A DNA stretch of 64,000 nt from Streptomyces sp. HUAS YS2 (lineage in GTDB: Bacteria; Actinomycetota; Actinomycetes; Streptomycetales; Streptomycetaceae), in the NCBI RefSeq assembly GCF_033343995.1, contig NZ_CP137573.1, positions 248,001 to 312,000 on the forward strand, written 5' to 3'. Shown in pieces: positions 34,525-43,618 of this stretch (position 1 is its first letter; each line of letters starts with the position of its first letter). Below the pieces are notes generated by a model that was given only the letters and a program-made list of their open reading frames with translations, searched no databases and had not been told where the DNA came from. Position numbers and translations under genes: made by a program.

Positions 34525-34564
34525 CTGTACGGTACCGTATACACGACCTGTACGGCACCGTATA
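34525..34564. promoter_or_regulatory. Two tandem palindromic boxes before the DUF2867 gene
   Basis: CTGTACGGTACCGTATA (34525-34541) and CTGTACGGCACCGTATA (34548-34564) differ by one base and are 23 bases apart, about two helical turns. Box 1 holds the perfect palindrome ACGGTACCGT. Their form fits a TetR-family dimer bound twice. They end 16 bases before the GTG start, so binding would cover the promoter. Confidence 0.65.
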
Positions 34565-34580
34565 GATGAGAGGTCGGACC

Positions 34581-35204
34581 GTGTCACGACGCGCAGCGAC
34601 CGACTACACCGAGCAGCCCTGGCGCATCCACGCGCTCACCCGCGACTTCACTGTCGAGGACGTCTGGGCCTTCCGCACCCCCGGAGCCGGGCCGGGCGAC
34701 TTCCCGGCGATGCTCGCCGCCATGCGGGCGGCCGGCGGCCCGGCGACACAGACCCTGCCCGTGAGATTCCTGTTCGCCGTGCGCTGGAAGCTCGGCGCGC
34801 TCCTCGGCTGGGACAAGGCCGCGGCGGGAGTCGGCAGGCGGGTCGACTCGCTCCGGGACCGCCTGCCCGACGATCTGCGCGCCGCGCCCCGCGGCCCGGA
34901 CGACGAGAACATGCCGCTCAAGGCGGTCTACGAGCTCGACTCGGAGGCCGCGCGCGAGCTCGCGAACAAGACCGTGCACACGGTGATGCACCTCGGCTGG
35001 GTCCGGGGCGCCGACGGCGATCACGAGCTGCGGATGGCCGTGCTCGTCAAGCCCAACGGCCGCTTCGGTCGGTACTACATGGCCGCGATCGCCCCGTTCC
35101 GCTACCTCGTCGTCTATCCGGCCCTGACCAGGCAGTGGGAGCGCGCCTGGCTGGAGCACGGCCGTCAGGCTCGCGGCGCGGCCGGTGGCCCGGGCCGCTC
35201 ATGA
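34581..35204 (+). CDS. DUF2867 domain protein
   Basis: 207 residues. Marks of DUF2867 are VRFLFAVRWKLGALLGWD, ELANKTVHTVMHLGWV and MAVLVKPNGRFGRYYMAAIAPFRYLVVYPALTRQW. The family has a START-like/SRPBCC-type helix-grip look and unknown function; it is often regulated by TetR proteins. The GTG at 34581 has GAGAGG seven bases upstream; an ATG at 34566 is in frame but sits right at the second operator box. The last six bases overlap the convergent GH16 gene. Confidence 0.85.
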   Translation: MSRRAATDYTEQPWRIHALTRDFTVEDVWAFRTPGAGPGDFPAMLAAMRAAGGPATQTLPVRFLFAVRWKLGALLGWDKAAAGVGRRVDSLRDRLPDDLRAAPRGPDDENMPLKAVYELDSEAARELANKTVHTVMHLGWVRGADGDHELRMAVLVKPNGRFGRYYMAAIAPFRYLVVYPALTRQWERAWLEHGRQARGAAGGPGRS

Positions 35205-35873
35205 CGCCGACCTGAAGACGCGCAGATCACGCACCTCGTACGACATCTCGTCCGTCGCCGGGTCCGGGACCGGGTGGTACCGCCCGGCACAGACGGAGAG
35301 GTTGACGATCAGGTAGGCGTGCCAGGACCGCCCGACGCCCCGCCCGTCGGAGAAGACCTCGACGTCGTCGACCCACCACACCACCGAGCGGGCGCCGAGC
35401 TTGACGCGCAGGCGCACCCAGCCACCGGGCCGGATACCGGGCGCGCGGTGGTAGTGGTATCCGCCGCGCACCCGGTTCGACAGCTCCAGCAGATCGGGGT
35501 TGTCCGGGTGGTACTCGAAGACGTCGACCTCCTGGCCGCCGTCCCGCCAGGTCCAGATCGCCGGCCAGGCGCCGGTCTCCTCCGGGAGTCTCACCCGCGC
35601 CTCCAGGACGTCCCCCGCGCGGACCTCGAACCCCTCGGCGCTGCCCTCCGTCGTCAGCAGCCCGGTGTCCCAGAGTCCGTCGCCGCGCCGCGTCGCCCGG
35701 AACGTGCCCGCGCGGCTGTACGTGGGGTCCGCGACGAGGTGGTCCAGCTTGTCGTCCCCCGGGTTGACCGGCCCACCGTCGGGATAGGCCCAGGAGCGGC
35801 CCGCGACCCACTGTTCCGGAGATGCGAAGTCGGCGGTGAAGACCGGCTCGTCGGCTGGAGGCCATGAAGACAT
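35199..35873 (-). CDS. Glycoside hydrolase family 16-like protein
   Basis: 224 residues, no signal peptide visible, so probably cytoplasmic or non-classically exported. The GH16 jelly-roll marks are GDVLEARVRLPEETGAWPAIWTW and GQEVDVFEYHPDN, where EVDVFE fits the ExDxxE catalytic motif (nucleophile E, helper D, acid/base E). GH16 enzymes cut beta-1,3/1,4-glucans, agarose or carrageenan; substrate here unknown. ATG at 35873 with GGGGAG upstream. The 141 bases before it hold no gene. Confidence 0.85.
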   Translation of the reverse strand: MSSWPPADEPVFTADFASPEQWVAGRSWAYPDGGPVNPGDDKLDHLVADPTYSRAGTFRATRRGDGLWDTGLLTTEGSAEGFEVRAGDVLEARVRLPEETGAWPAIWTWRDGGQEVDVFEYHPDNPDLLELSNRVRGGYHYHRAPGIRPGGWVRLRVKLGARSVVWWVDDVEVFSDGRGVGRSWHAYLIVNLSVCAGRYHPVPDPATDEMSYEVRDLRVFRSAS

Positions 35874-36014
35874 CGGGCGTCTCCCCTGCTGTGCGAGGTG
35901 CATGTGTGCGGACTGCGGGTGTGCAAATCGAGTCCAGACGTCTCTGCCCGCAGAACGCGCCGCTACACGGCAATCGTCACAACGTGTCGTGAAGTCGTCA
36001 CGCAGGGTTGAAAC

Positions 36015-37502
36015 TCATGGCTGGAGCGGGGGCTCCTCCTGAGCCCAGGGGCGTTCCGTCTCCAGTTGGGTGGCGAGGGAGAGGAGGCGGGCCTCGCCGC
36101 CGAGCGGCGCGACGAACTGGACGCCCAGGGGCAGGCCCTGAGGGGTGCGGTAGCCGGGGACGGACATGGCGGGGCGGCCGGTCATGTTGGCGAGCTGGGT
36201 GAACGGGACCGTGGCGAGGTTGGTGAGGATGACCTGCTTCCACAGGCCGGTCCTCGCGAGCTGCCCGACGAGCCCGAGCCTCATCACCACCTGGCCCGCC
36301 GCCTTCACGAAGGCGGGCGTGTCGAGGGCGCCGATGCGGACCGGCGGTTCGGCGAGCGTGGGGGTGAGGAGCAGGTCGTAGCGCTCGTGGAAGGCGGTCA
36401 ACGCGCGGGAGTGCTCGTTGCGCCGGTGGTTGGCCAGGTGGTACTCCGGCGCCCGCATCGAACGGCCGACGGCGGCGAGCAGCAGGGTGTCGGTCTCGAA
36501 GTCCTTGGCCCGTGCGCCCGCCGTCCGGCGCAACTCGCCGACGGTGGCGGCCGTGCCGGCGTACCACGCGGTGAGGAAGTCGAGCGTGAGCGCCTCGCCG
36601 TCCACCTCCGGCTCCGCCGGTTCGACGTCGTGGCCGAGCTTGGTCAGGAGCGCGACCATGTCCTCTACGGCGGCCACGGCCTCGGGCGCCACCGGTGTGC
36701 CGATGGGCGAGCGGGTGGTGAATCCGACGCGGAGCCGGCCGGGCGGCCGCTGGGCCAGTTCCGCGTACGAGGCCTCGGGGCGGGCGGCGAGGTAGGGGCC
36801 GCCGAGGTCGTCGCCGGTGGTGAGTACGTCGAGCATCGCGGCGGTGTCCCGGACGGTGCGCGAGAGCACGCCGTCGGTGGCCAGGCCCTGTTCGTACTCG
36901 GCGTACGCCGGGCCGGCGGGCACGACGCCGCGCCCCGGCTTGAGCCCGAACAGGTGGCAGCACGCCGCGGGGATGCGGATCGAACCGCCGCCGTCGTTGC
37001 CGCCCGCCACCGGGACGATCCCGGCCGCCACGGCGGCGGCGGAGCCGCCGGACGAGCCGCCGGGGGTGTGGTCGAGGTGCCACGGGTTGCGGGTGGGGCC
37101 GTCGACCTCGGGCTCGGTGATCGACTTGAGCCCGAACTCGGGGGTGTTGGTCTTGCCGAAGACGACCAGGCCGGCGTCCAGCCAGCGCCGTACGGCCTCG
37201 CTGTGCCGGGCGGGTATGTGGCGGCGGGCGGCGCGCGATCCGCTGCCGGTGGGCACGCCGGCGTAGTCCTGGAGCAGGTCCTTGATCAGGAACGGGACAC
37301 CGGCGAACGGGCCGCCGAGTTCGCCGCCCGCCTGCTCGCGGGCGAGTTCGTGCAGGGGCCGCACGATGGCGTTGAGACGTCCGTTCACTGCCTCCGCGCG
37401 CTCCACCGCGACGTCGAGCAGCTCCTGGGCCGACACCTCGCGCCGGGCGACCAGTTCGGCGAGCCCCACCGCGTCGAAGCGCCGGTACTCCTCGTAACGC
37501 AT
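36015..37502 (-). CDS. Amidase signature-family hydrolase
   Basis: 495 residues. The Ser-cisSer-Lys triad is complete: K74 (FLIKDLL), the cis-Ser in TPGGSSGGSAAAVAAG (S151) and nucleophile S174 (GGGSIRIPAA). Length and order match amidases of the GatA-like AS family, hydrolysing amides in the cytoplasm; substrate unknown. ATG at 37502. Divergent from a TetR regulator; the promoter between them contains AAAACTA-N7-TAGTTTT, so induction by the TetR ligand is likely. Confidence 0.92.
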   Translation of the reverse strand: MRYEEYRRFDAVGLAELVARREVSAQELLDVAVERAEAVNGRLNAIVRPLHELAREQAGGELGGPFAGVPFLIKDLLQDYAGVPTGSGSRAARRHIPARHSEAVRRWLDAGLVVFGKTNTPEFGLKSITEPEVDGPTRNPWHLDHTPGGSSGGSAAAVAAGIVPVAGGNDGGGSIRIPAACCHLFGLKPGRGVVPAGPAYAEYEQGLATDGVLSRTVRDTAAMLDVLTTGDDLGGPYLAARPEASYAELAQRPPGRLRVGFTTRSPIGTPVAPEAVAAVEDMVALLTKLGHDVEPAEPEVDGEALTLDFLTAWYAGTAATVGELRRTAGARAKDFETDTLLLAAVGRSMRAPEYHLANHRRNEHSRALTAFHERYDLLLTPTLAEPPVRIGALDTPAFVKAAGQVVMRLGLVGQLARTGLWKQVILTNLATVPFTQLANMTGRPAMSVPGYRTPQGLPLGVQFVAPLGGEARLLSLATQLETERPWAQEEPPLQP

Positions 37503-37520
37503 GGGGATCCCCAATCATCT

Positions 37521-37541
37521 AAAACTAGAGGGCGTAGTTTT
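37521..37541. promoter_or_regulatory. Candidate TetR operator in the amidase promoter
   Basis: Perfect 7-7-7 inverted repeat, AAAACTA (37521-37527) and TAGTTTT (37535-37541). It begins 19 bases upstream of the amidase start and about 107 bases from the TetR start, consistent with repression of the amidase and possibly self-control. Confidence 0.65.
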
Positions 37542-37587
37542 GCGTTAGGCTAGCGACGGCCCGAGGGCCCGGACAAGAGCGATCGAG

Positions 37588-37620
37588 AACAGACCCAGAA
37601 ACAGACCGAGCAACAGACCG
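37588..37620 (+). repeat. A+C-rich 12-base-period leader repeat
   Basis: AACAGACC occurs three times at exact 12-base spacing (37588, 37600, 37612) in the 5' leader of the TetR gene. The segment is unusually A-rich for this genome and free of secondary structure. Confidence 0.6.
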
Positions 37621-37647
37621 AAAAAGCAGAACGAGAACAGGCATCCG

Positions 37648-38211
37648 GTGGCACGCCCCAGTACGCGACTGATCACCCGCGAGCGCATCATGACCACGGC
37701 GCTCCGGCTCGTCGACGAGCACGGCCCGGAGGCCCTCTCCGTCAGCCGCGTCGCGGCGGAACTCGGCGTGAAGGGACCCTCCCTCTACAACCACATCTCG
37801 GGACGTGGCGAACTGGTAGAAGGACTGCGGGAGTTGCTCACCGCCCGGATCGGCACGGGCCACGCCGAACTGCGGCCGTGGACGGTCGCGGCGGAGCGCT
37901 GGGCGCGCGCCTACCGCACGGTGTTCGCCGCCCATCCCCGCGTGGTGCCGCTGCTCACGGCCCAGCCGATCGGCTCGGCCGCGACGCTGGACGCGTACGA
38001 GCGCGCCTACGCCGTCCTGCGCGAGGCGGGCTGGCCGGATTCCGAAGTCCCGGCCGTCGTCCGGTCGATCGAGTACTTTGTGGTCGGTTCGGCGCTCGAC
38101 CTGATCACCCTCGATCCCGAACAGGCGGAACTGGGCTTCGAGATCGGGCTGACCTCGTTGATCCGTGGTCTGGAGGAACGCCTCGCCGGGCACGTGGACG
38201 CCGACGACTGA
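37648..38211 (+). CDS. TetR/AcrR-family transcriptional regulator
   Basis: 187 residues. The TetR HTH is ITRERIMTTALRLVDEHGPEALSVSRVAAELGVKGPSLYNHISGRGELVEGL, followed by a TetR_C helical ligand domain (WARAYRTVFAAHPRVVPLLTAQPIG). GTG at 37648 with only a weak ribosome site after the A+C-rich repeat leader. Divergent from the amidase gene; the palindrome between them is its likely operator. Confidence 0.92.
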   Translation: MARPSTRLITRERIMTTALRLVDEHGPEALSVSRVAAELGVKGPSLYNHISGRGELVEGLRELLTARIGTGHAELRPWTVAAERWARAYRTVFAAHPRVVPLLTAQPIGSAATLDAYERAYAVLREAGWPDSEVPAVVRSIEYFVVGSALDLITLDPEQAELGFEIGLTSLIRGLEERLAGHVDADD

Positions 38212-38224
38212 GCAGAAGCCTCCT

Positions 38225-39169
38225 CTACGTGTGCGACGCCCCGTCCTCCAGCCGCTTCAGCGCCTGGGCCGCCTGGCCGGCCGCACGCTGCGCCGCCTTC
38301 GCCGCGCGTTCGGCCGCGCGGGCCTCGCCGGCGGTCCGCGTCGCCTCCGTACGGGCTTCGCGCTGCTCCTCGCGGGCCTCGCGCAGTTGTCCGTCGAGTG
38401 CGGTGACCCGGTCGGCCGCGGCAGTGGCACGGGCGTCGGCCTCGCGGTGCCGGGACTCGGCCTCGTGGAACTCCGCCTCGAGGCGGCGCGCCTCGGCCTC
38501 GGCGTCTCCCGCCGCCGCGCGGGCCTGCTCCAGACGCGCTTCGCGACGGGCGCGTGAGGCATCCGATGGTGTCGGCTCGGGCGGCGCCGACCGGGGCGTC
38601 GGCTTCGGTCGTTCCTTCGGCTCCGGTCGTTCCTTCGTTTTCGGCCCTTCCTTCGGGGCAGGGGCGGCCCGCGGCGGAACCGTGTCCGGCGTGATCGCGG
38701 TGAACCCGACCGTCGGCTCCGGCGACCGCACGAGCCTTCCCTGTACCCAGATCTCGGCGGCCTCGGGGTCGGCGAGGACGGTCCGCATGATGTGCCCGAC
38801 CTCGTCCAGCGCCCGTCCACCGACGGGCTGCCCGGCCTGCTCCGCGAGCGCGGCCGCGTCGCGTACCAGTACGGCGATGACGTGGTTCTGCTGGCGGCTC
38901 AGCCCTCGCAGCTGGGCCGGGTCGAGGGTCCGGTGGGCCTCGCGGAGCGCCCGGCCGAGTGCCAGGAGCTGTTCCGCCTCGGCGGGCCGCGTCCGTACGA
39001 GCAGGTTCGAGGCCCACGCGGGCAGGGTCGGCCGGCGCAGGGCGGCGATCCGTCTGGCGCCGACGGAGTCCTTGGCCTGGCGGGCCTGCGCGACGTACGC
39101 GTCCCGGGCGGCGGTGAAGTCCGACGGCTTCAGCCGGTACAGATCATCGATGACCTCGTCGACATCCAC
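38225..39169 (-). CDS. Conserved streptomycete coiled-coil protein
   Basis: 314 residues. The N-terminal half is globular and helical (VDEVIDDLYRLKPSDFTAARDAYVAQARQAKD, LPAWASNLLVRTRPAEAEQLLALG), then a KERPEPKERP Lys/Pro linker near 195-215. The last 110 residues are a strong coiled coil of Ala/Glu/Arg heptads (ARREARLEQARAAAGDAEAEARRLEAEF). Seen widely in streptomycetes with no known function. GTG at 39169 with GGAGAG nine bases upstream; longer reading frames come from the G-rich strand and are not used. Confidence 0.8.
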   Translation of the reverse strand: MDVDEVIDDLYRLKPSDFTAARDAYVAQARQAKDSVGARRIAALRRPTLPAWASNLLVRTRPAEAEQLLALGRALREAHRTLDPAQLRGLSRQQNHVIAVLVRDAAALAEQAGQPVGGRALDEVGHIMRTVLADPEAAEIWVQGRLVRSPEPTVGFTAITPDTVPPRAAPAPKEGPKTKERPEPKERPKPTPRSAPPEPTPSDASRARREARLEQARAAAGDAEAEARRLEAEFHEAESRHREADARATAAADRVTALDGQLREAREEQREARTEATRTAGEARAAERAAKAAQRAAGQAAQALKRLEDGASHT

Positions 39170-39371
39170 TCCCCCACTCTCCTGCCCAGGGCCGCACCTC
39201 GCCCGTCCGGTCGCACGGACGCCGCGTCCCTGTGCGCCGTTCGATGGATTTCGGCCGGGGCGGAGGCGGGGGTGCGGCGGGTGCGGGGCAGGCGTCGGGT
39301 GGAGTGCCGCGCGTGCGGAGGGCGGTCGGTGACGTGGCGGGTGGTGCCGGGGTGACGACGGCGGTCGGGCG

Positions 39372-41360
39372 GTGAGTACGGAGTCCGGGCTCGATCCCGC
39401 CGTGTTCGACGACACGGTCGCGGCGGTCGCGCTGCTCGCCGGGCCCGGGGACCGGTTGATCTACACGAACTCGGCGTTCACCCGGATGTTCGGCCCGCGG
39501 CCCATCGGCGCGCCGGTGCTCGAGGCGTTCCCGGATCCCGACGCATGGCGGTTCCTCTCCGTCGTGGCGGACGTACGGGCCACCGGGCACGCCCGGCAGG
39601 TCGCCGGGGCGCGCGAGCCGGATCCGGGGGCCGCGGAGCAGGCCCGGTACTTCGTGTACTCGTGCAGTCCCGTCGTCACCCGGGAGGGCGCGGGGTTCCT
39701 GCTCGTGGCGATGGACACCAGCGCCGAGACGTGCACGCTCCAGCGGTACGAGGCGCTGGTCTCGGCCGTGTCGCAGATGGTCTGGGTGATGCGCACCGAC
39801 GGAACGATGGAGGAACTCGTCCCCGGCTGGGAGAAGCTCACCGGAATCCCCTGGCGCCCGCACGCCGACGAGGGCTGGTACACGCACATCCACCCGCGCG
39901 ACCGCGAGCGGCTGAGGGCGGCCTGGCAGGCCGCCGCCGTGGACGGCCCGCCCGATGTCTTCCAGTGCACCTTCCGCGTGCGCGCGGCGGACGGCTCGTA
40001 CCGGCACATGGCCACGCGCGGGGTGCCCGTGCTGCGTGACGGCCGGGTCGCGGAGTGGATCGCGGCGACCGCGGACATCGAGGACACCTGGGGCGCCCGG
40101 TTGCGCGAGCGGCTGCTCGCGCAGGTGGCGGCCGTGTCCGGGCCGAGTCTGGACGAGGCGTTCGCCGAGGTGGTGAAGGTCGTCGTGCCCGAACTCACCG
40201 ACGCCTGCCTGATCCTGCTGCTGTCCAGCGAGGAGTGGCCGCTGCCCGAGCGCGCCCGGGTCACCGCGCGCCGGGTCGCCTCCGCGACCCGGCCCGGTCT
40301 GCCCGCACCGCCGGCGCTGCGCGGGCAGCGGGTGACGTTGTCCGCCGCCGTACGGGACATCCTGGAGAGCCGTACGCCGCACACGTTCCAGTTCCCCGCG
40401 GGCGGTCCGGTCCCGCCGGACCTCGTCCCGGTGGTGACCGAGCGGTGGCTCGTCGCGTCGGGGGCGACGAGTCTGACGCTGATCCCCCTGGTCGTCGATG
40501 ACATCGTGCTCGGATACGCCGCCACCAGCAGCAACGGCGACACGCCCGTTCCGGGGGCCGCCGAGACCGAGTTGCTGCGGGACGTGCTGCGGCACGCGCA
40601 GCGGCCGATCCGCCAGGCCCTCGACCTCCAGCAGGCCCGCCGCACCGCGCTCGGACTGCAGCGCGCCCACCTCACCTGCCCGCCCACCGTCCCGGGGGCG
40701 GATCTGACCGCCTGCTACGCGCCGGCCAGTTCCGCGGACGAGATCGGCGGCGACTGGTACGACGCGTACCCACTCCCCGACGGCACGCTGGCCCTCGACA
40801 TCGGTGACGTCGCCGGCCACGACCTGACCGCCGCCACCGCCATGGGGCAGATGCGCAGCATGCTGCGCGCGCTGGCCTACAGCGGCGGCCCGGGTTCGGG
40901 TCCGGCGCAGGTACTCGCCCGGCTGGACGAGGTCGCCGAGGGCCTGGACGCGGCGCCGTTCACCACCGCCGTGCACGCCCGCCTGAACCGGCGGGACGAC
41001 GGCCGATGGCTGCTGGTCTGGTCGAACGCCGGTCACCCGCCGCCGCTGCTGATTCCCGCGCACGGCGACCCGTATTTCCTCACCGGCTCGGGCGAGGATC
41101 CGCCGTTGTGCGTCGTCCCCGGCTTCGCCCGTACCGCCCACACGCATCTGCTGGAGCCGGGCGACGCTCTCCTGCTCCACACCGACGGACTCATCGAGAC
41201 GCCGATCGCCTCGCTCGACGACGGGCAACGTCGCCTGGCCGCGCAGGCGGCACGCCACCGCGGTGAACCCCTGCCCGAACTCCTGGAACGTCTCCAGGAG
41301 ATCTCGGACCACCGCGACGACACCGCCATGATCGTCTTCCGCGCTCGACGAAGCCGGTGA
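39372..41360 (+). CDS. PAS-GAF-PP2C (SpoIIE-type) serine/threonine phosphatase
   Basis: 662 residues in the order: PAS (residues about 12-125), PAS/PAC (130-230, ending ATADIEDTW), GAF-like (245-405) and PP2C/SpoIIE phosphatase (430-655). Metal-binding motifs are intact: SADEIGGDWYDAYPL, LDIGDVAGHDLTAA, DGLIET and HRDDTAMIVF. Such proteins dephosphorylate anti-anti-sigma factors and so set stress sigma activity in streptomycetes; the PAS and GAF parts would sense redox, light or ligand. GTG at 39372. It faces the coiled-coil gene divergently. Confidence 0.92.
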   Translation: MSTESGLDPAVFDDTVAAVALLAGPGDRLIYTNSAFTRMFGPRPIGAPVLEAFPDPDAWRFLSVVADVRATGHARQVAGAREPDPGAAEQARYFVYSCSPVVTREGAGFLLVAMDTSAETCTLQRYEALVSAVSQMVWVMRTDGTMEELVPGWEKLTGIPWRPHADEGWYTHIHPRDRERLRAAWQAAAVDGPPDVFQCTFRVRAADGSYRHMATRGVPVLRDGRVAEWIAATADIEDTWGARLRERLLAQVAAVSGPSLDEAFAEVVKVVVPELTDACLILLLSSEEWPLPERARVTARRVASATRPGLPAPPALRGQRVTLSAAVRDILESRTPHTFQFPAGGPVPPDLVPVVTERWLVASGATSLTLIPLVVDDIVLGYAATSSNGDTPVPGAAETELLRDVLRHAQRPIRQALDLQQARRTALGLQRAHLTCPPTVPGADLTACYAPASSADEIGGDWYDAYPLPDGTLALDIGDVAGHDLTAATAMGQMRSMLRALAYSGGPGSGPAQVLARLDEVAEGLDAAPFTTAVHARLNRRDDGRWLLVWSNAGHPPPLLIPAHGDPYFLTGSGEDPPLCVVPGFARTAHTHLLEPGDALLLHTDGLIETPIASLDDGQRRLAAQAARHRGEPLPELLERLQEISDHRDDTAMIVFRARRSR

Positions 41361-41361
41361 A

Positions 41362-42333
41362 CTACGGCGGGCCGCCGCCCGCGAACAGTGTGCCCAGTGC
41401 CGTGCGCCGGTGGGTGACCGAGCGGCCCGTGCGGGTCGTCGTCGCCAGGCCCGCCGATCTGAGCGCCGTCGCGGTGGACGAGGCCGTCGCGTCGCTGACG
41501 TCGAGGGCGCGGGCCAGCGATGTCGTGGTGTGGGGCTCGGCGAGGAGACGCAGGGCGTCGAGCCGGGTGCGACCGAGGACGGCGGCCAGCGCCTCCGCGG
41601 TATCGGCCGGGCGCCCCGCGGCGGGCGGCAGCCCGGGGCCGGCCGGGTACGTCAGTACTGCGGGACGGCCCGGAACGTCCTGGAGAAGCGGGCCCGCCGG
41701 GTGGTGGAAGGTCGGCAGCAGTATCAGGCCGCGCCCGTCGAGATGGACGTCGCGGGCCGGAGCCACTCCGGGCCATTCCCAGACCCCGTCGTGGAGGCGG
41801 GTGCCCGGGGCCAGGCCGGTCAGCGTGGCAGCCACGCCGTGCTCGGCCACGCCCAGGGCGTAGCGGGTGAACTCGTCACGGTGGAGATCCTGCACGACGG
41901 ACCAGACCGGGGCGAGGACCGCCTCGTACGCGGCCTGCTGAGCGCGGCGCAGGGTGCGCCAGGACGCCTCGTCGCCCGCGTGCAGGCCGCGGATCCAGCG
42001 GGGCGGGAGCACTGCCCCATGGACCCGCTCCAGTTCGGAGCGGACGATGCCGGGGTCGGTGGTGCGGATCTGTTCGAATCCGTCGGACAGGGTGTCGCCG
42101 AGAACGTCGAGGAAGGACGGCGGCCGGCCCGCCGGAACCAGGTCGGCGAGCGGGTCGGCCGCGGCCGGAAGCGAGCGCAGCACGCGGCCGCGCCACGTCG
42201 CGAGCAGCGGAACGCCCCGCGGCGCCACGGCCGTCGCCAGGGCGGCATGCAGTTCCTGGAGCGGCGCCGGGCGGGGTACGAAGCGGATCCGCGCGAAGTC
42301 CTCCGCGGTGAAACGGATGCGCAGCACCGCCAC
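41362..42333 (-). CDS. Winged-helix (ArsR-like) regulator with long N-terminal domain
   Basis: 323 residues. The C-terminal 70 residues form an ArsR/HTH_20-like winged helix (LGRTRLDALRLLAEPHTTTSLARALDVSDATASSTATALRSAGLATTTRTGRSVTH). The N-terminal 240 residues (MAVLRIRFTAEDFARIRFVPRPAPLQELHAAL, then HLDGRGLILLPTF) are typical of a streptomycete regulator group with a DUF5937-like domain. GTG at 42333 with GGGGAG upstream. Its stop almost touches that of the convergent phosphatase gene. Target unknown. Confidence 0.85.
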   Translation of the reverse strand: MAVLRIRFTAEDFARIRFVPRPAPLQELHAALATAVAPRGVPLLATWRGRVLRSLPAAADPLADLVPAGRPPSFLDVLGDTLSDGFEQIRTTDPGIVRSELERVHGAVLPPRWIRGLHAGDEASWRTLRRAQQAAYEAVLAPVWSVVQDLHRDEFTRYALGVAEHGVAATLTGLAPGTRLHDGVWEWPGVAPARDVHLDGRGLILLPTFHHPAGPLLQDVPGRPAVLTYPAGPGLPPAAGRPADTAEALAAVLGRTRLDALRLLAEPHTTTSLARALDVSDATASSTATALRSAGLATTTRTGRSVTHRRTALGTLFAGGGPP

Positions 42334-42419
42334 GACTCACAACTCCCCACCCCGGGCCACCCTTTCGACCAGGGCCTAAAGCTTCGCTCCGTGACGGCCC
42401 CCGCCCCGACGATGTTCGC

Positions 42420-43490
42420 ATGCCTACTCGACGAACCCTTCTGAAGGGCACCCTGTTCGGGAGTGCCGCCGCCCTGCTGCCCACGCCCGCGTCCGCCTCC
42501 GACGGCGGCCCGCTCCTCTGCCTGCCGGCGCCCTCGGGCCCGTACCCCGTCGGCCTGCGGAAGGTCCATCTGACGGACCCGTCCCGTCCCGATCCGTGGG
42601 TGGGCGGCGTGCGGGAGTTGATGCTGACCGTCCTTTACCCGGCTCGATCGGTGCGCGGCTTCTCCCGGGCGCCGCAGCTCACCCCGGGCGAGGCCAAGGA
42701 GTTCGCCGACCTCGCTCCGCTCATGCGCCAGGGGCTGCCCGAGCCGGGTGCCGTGGACTGGGGGGCGGTCCTCACCCACGGGCACGTGGGAGCACCGCCG
42801 TTGCCCGGGCGGCGACCGGTGCTCGTGTACTCACCGGGTGGCGGCGACTCCCGCACGCTCGGCACCAGTCTCGCCGAGGATCTGGCGAGCCACGGCCGGG
42901 TGGTCGTGCTCGTCGACCATCCCGGTGACGCCTCGCAGGTGGAGCTGCCGACCGGGATGCGGACGACCGTCCTGTTCGGGCCGCCGGACCCGGCGACCTT
43001 CCGCACGATGGTGGACACGCGGATCGCGGACCTGCGCTTCGTCCTGGACCGGCTGAGCGGCCTCCCGCTCGCCCCGGTCATGGACCTGGGGCGGATCGGG
43101 CTGTACGGACACTCCGCAGGGGGAACGGCGGTGGTGTACGCGGCCCGGGGCGACCGCCGGGTCGACGCCGTGGCGAACCTGGAGGGCTATCTCGACCTGT
43201 ACCCGGCCACCGGCCTCGGCCGACCGCTGCTGCTGTGCCGCACCGACGGATTCGAGGGCGCCCCGCGCATCGAGTCCTCCTGGGCCGACCTGCCCGGCAG
43301 CCGCGCGCTCCTCACCGACGCGAACCACTGGTCGTTCACCGACCTCGGCCCGCTCGTCGCCCAGCTCCGGACCCACGGTCTCGTGACAGCGACCGCACGG
43401 ACCGCGCTCATCGGCGACGGGGACCCGGCGGTGACGCTCGCCGCGGTACGGCGCCGGGTCGGGACCTTCTTCGCCCGGCATCTCTCGTAG
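42420..43490 (+). CDS. Exported alpha/beta hydrolase (PAF-AH-like)
   Basis: 356 residues. The N-terminus RRTLLKGTLFGSAAALLPTPASA is a Tat-type signal (RRTLLKG). The fold marks are a GRRPVLVYSPGGGDSR oxyanion region, nucleophile elbow LYGHSAGGTAV (GHSAGG) and a downstream His near DANHWSFTDLG. Platelet-activating-factor acetylhydrolase-like enzymes of this shape hydrolyse esters or lipids outside the cell. ATG at 42420. It is divergent from the winged-helix regulator, which may control it. Confidence 0.88.
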   Translation: MPTRRTLLKGTLFGSAAALLPTPASASDGGPLLCLPAPSGPYPVGLRKVHLTDPSRPDPWVGGVRELMLTVLYPARSVRGFSRAPQLTPGEAKEFADLAPLMRQGLPEPGAVDWGAVLTHGHVGAPPLPGRRPVLVYSPGGGDSRTLGTSLAEDLASHGRVVVLVDHPGDASQVELPTGMRTTVLFGPPDPATFRTMVDTRIADLRFVLDRLSGLPLAPVMDLGRIGLYGHSAGGTAVVYAARGDRRVDAVANLEGYLDLYPATGLGRPLLLCRTDGFEGAPRIESSWADLPGSRALLTDANHWSFTDLGPLVAQLRTHGLVTATARTALIGDGDPAVTLAAVRRRVGTFFARHLS

Positions 43491-43618
43491 GCCACGGCCA
43501 CGGCCACCCGGGGAGCGGGGCCGCGAAACCGCGTGGCCATGGGGCCGGGGCGCCGGTAATGTCGCCGCTTCCGGCCGGCCGCACCACGTGGCCGGCCCCG
43601 ACCCGAGAGCGATGCGCG

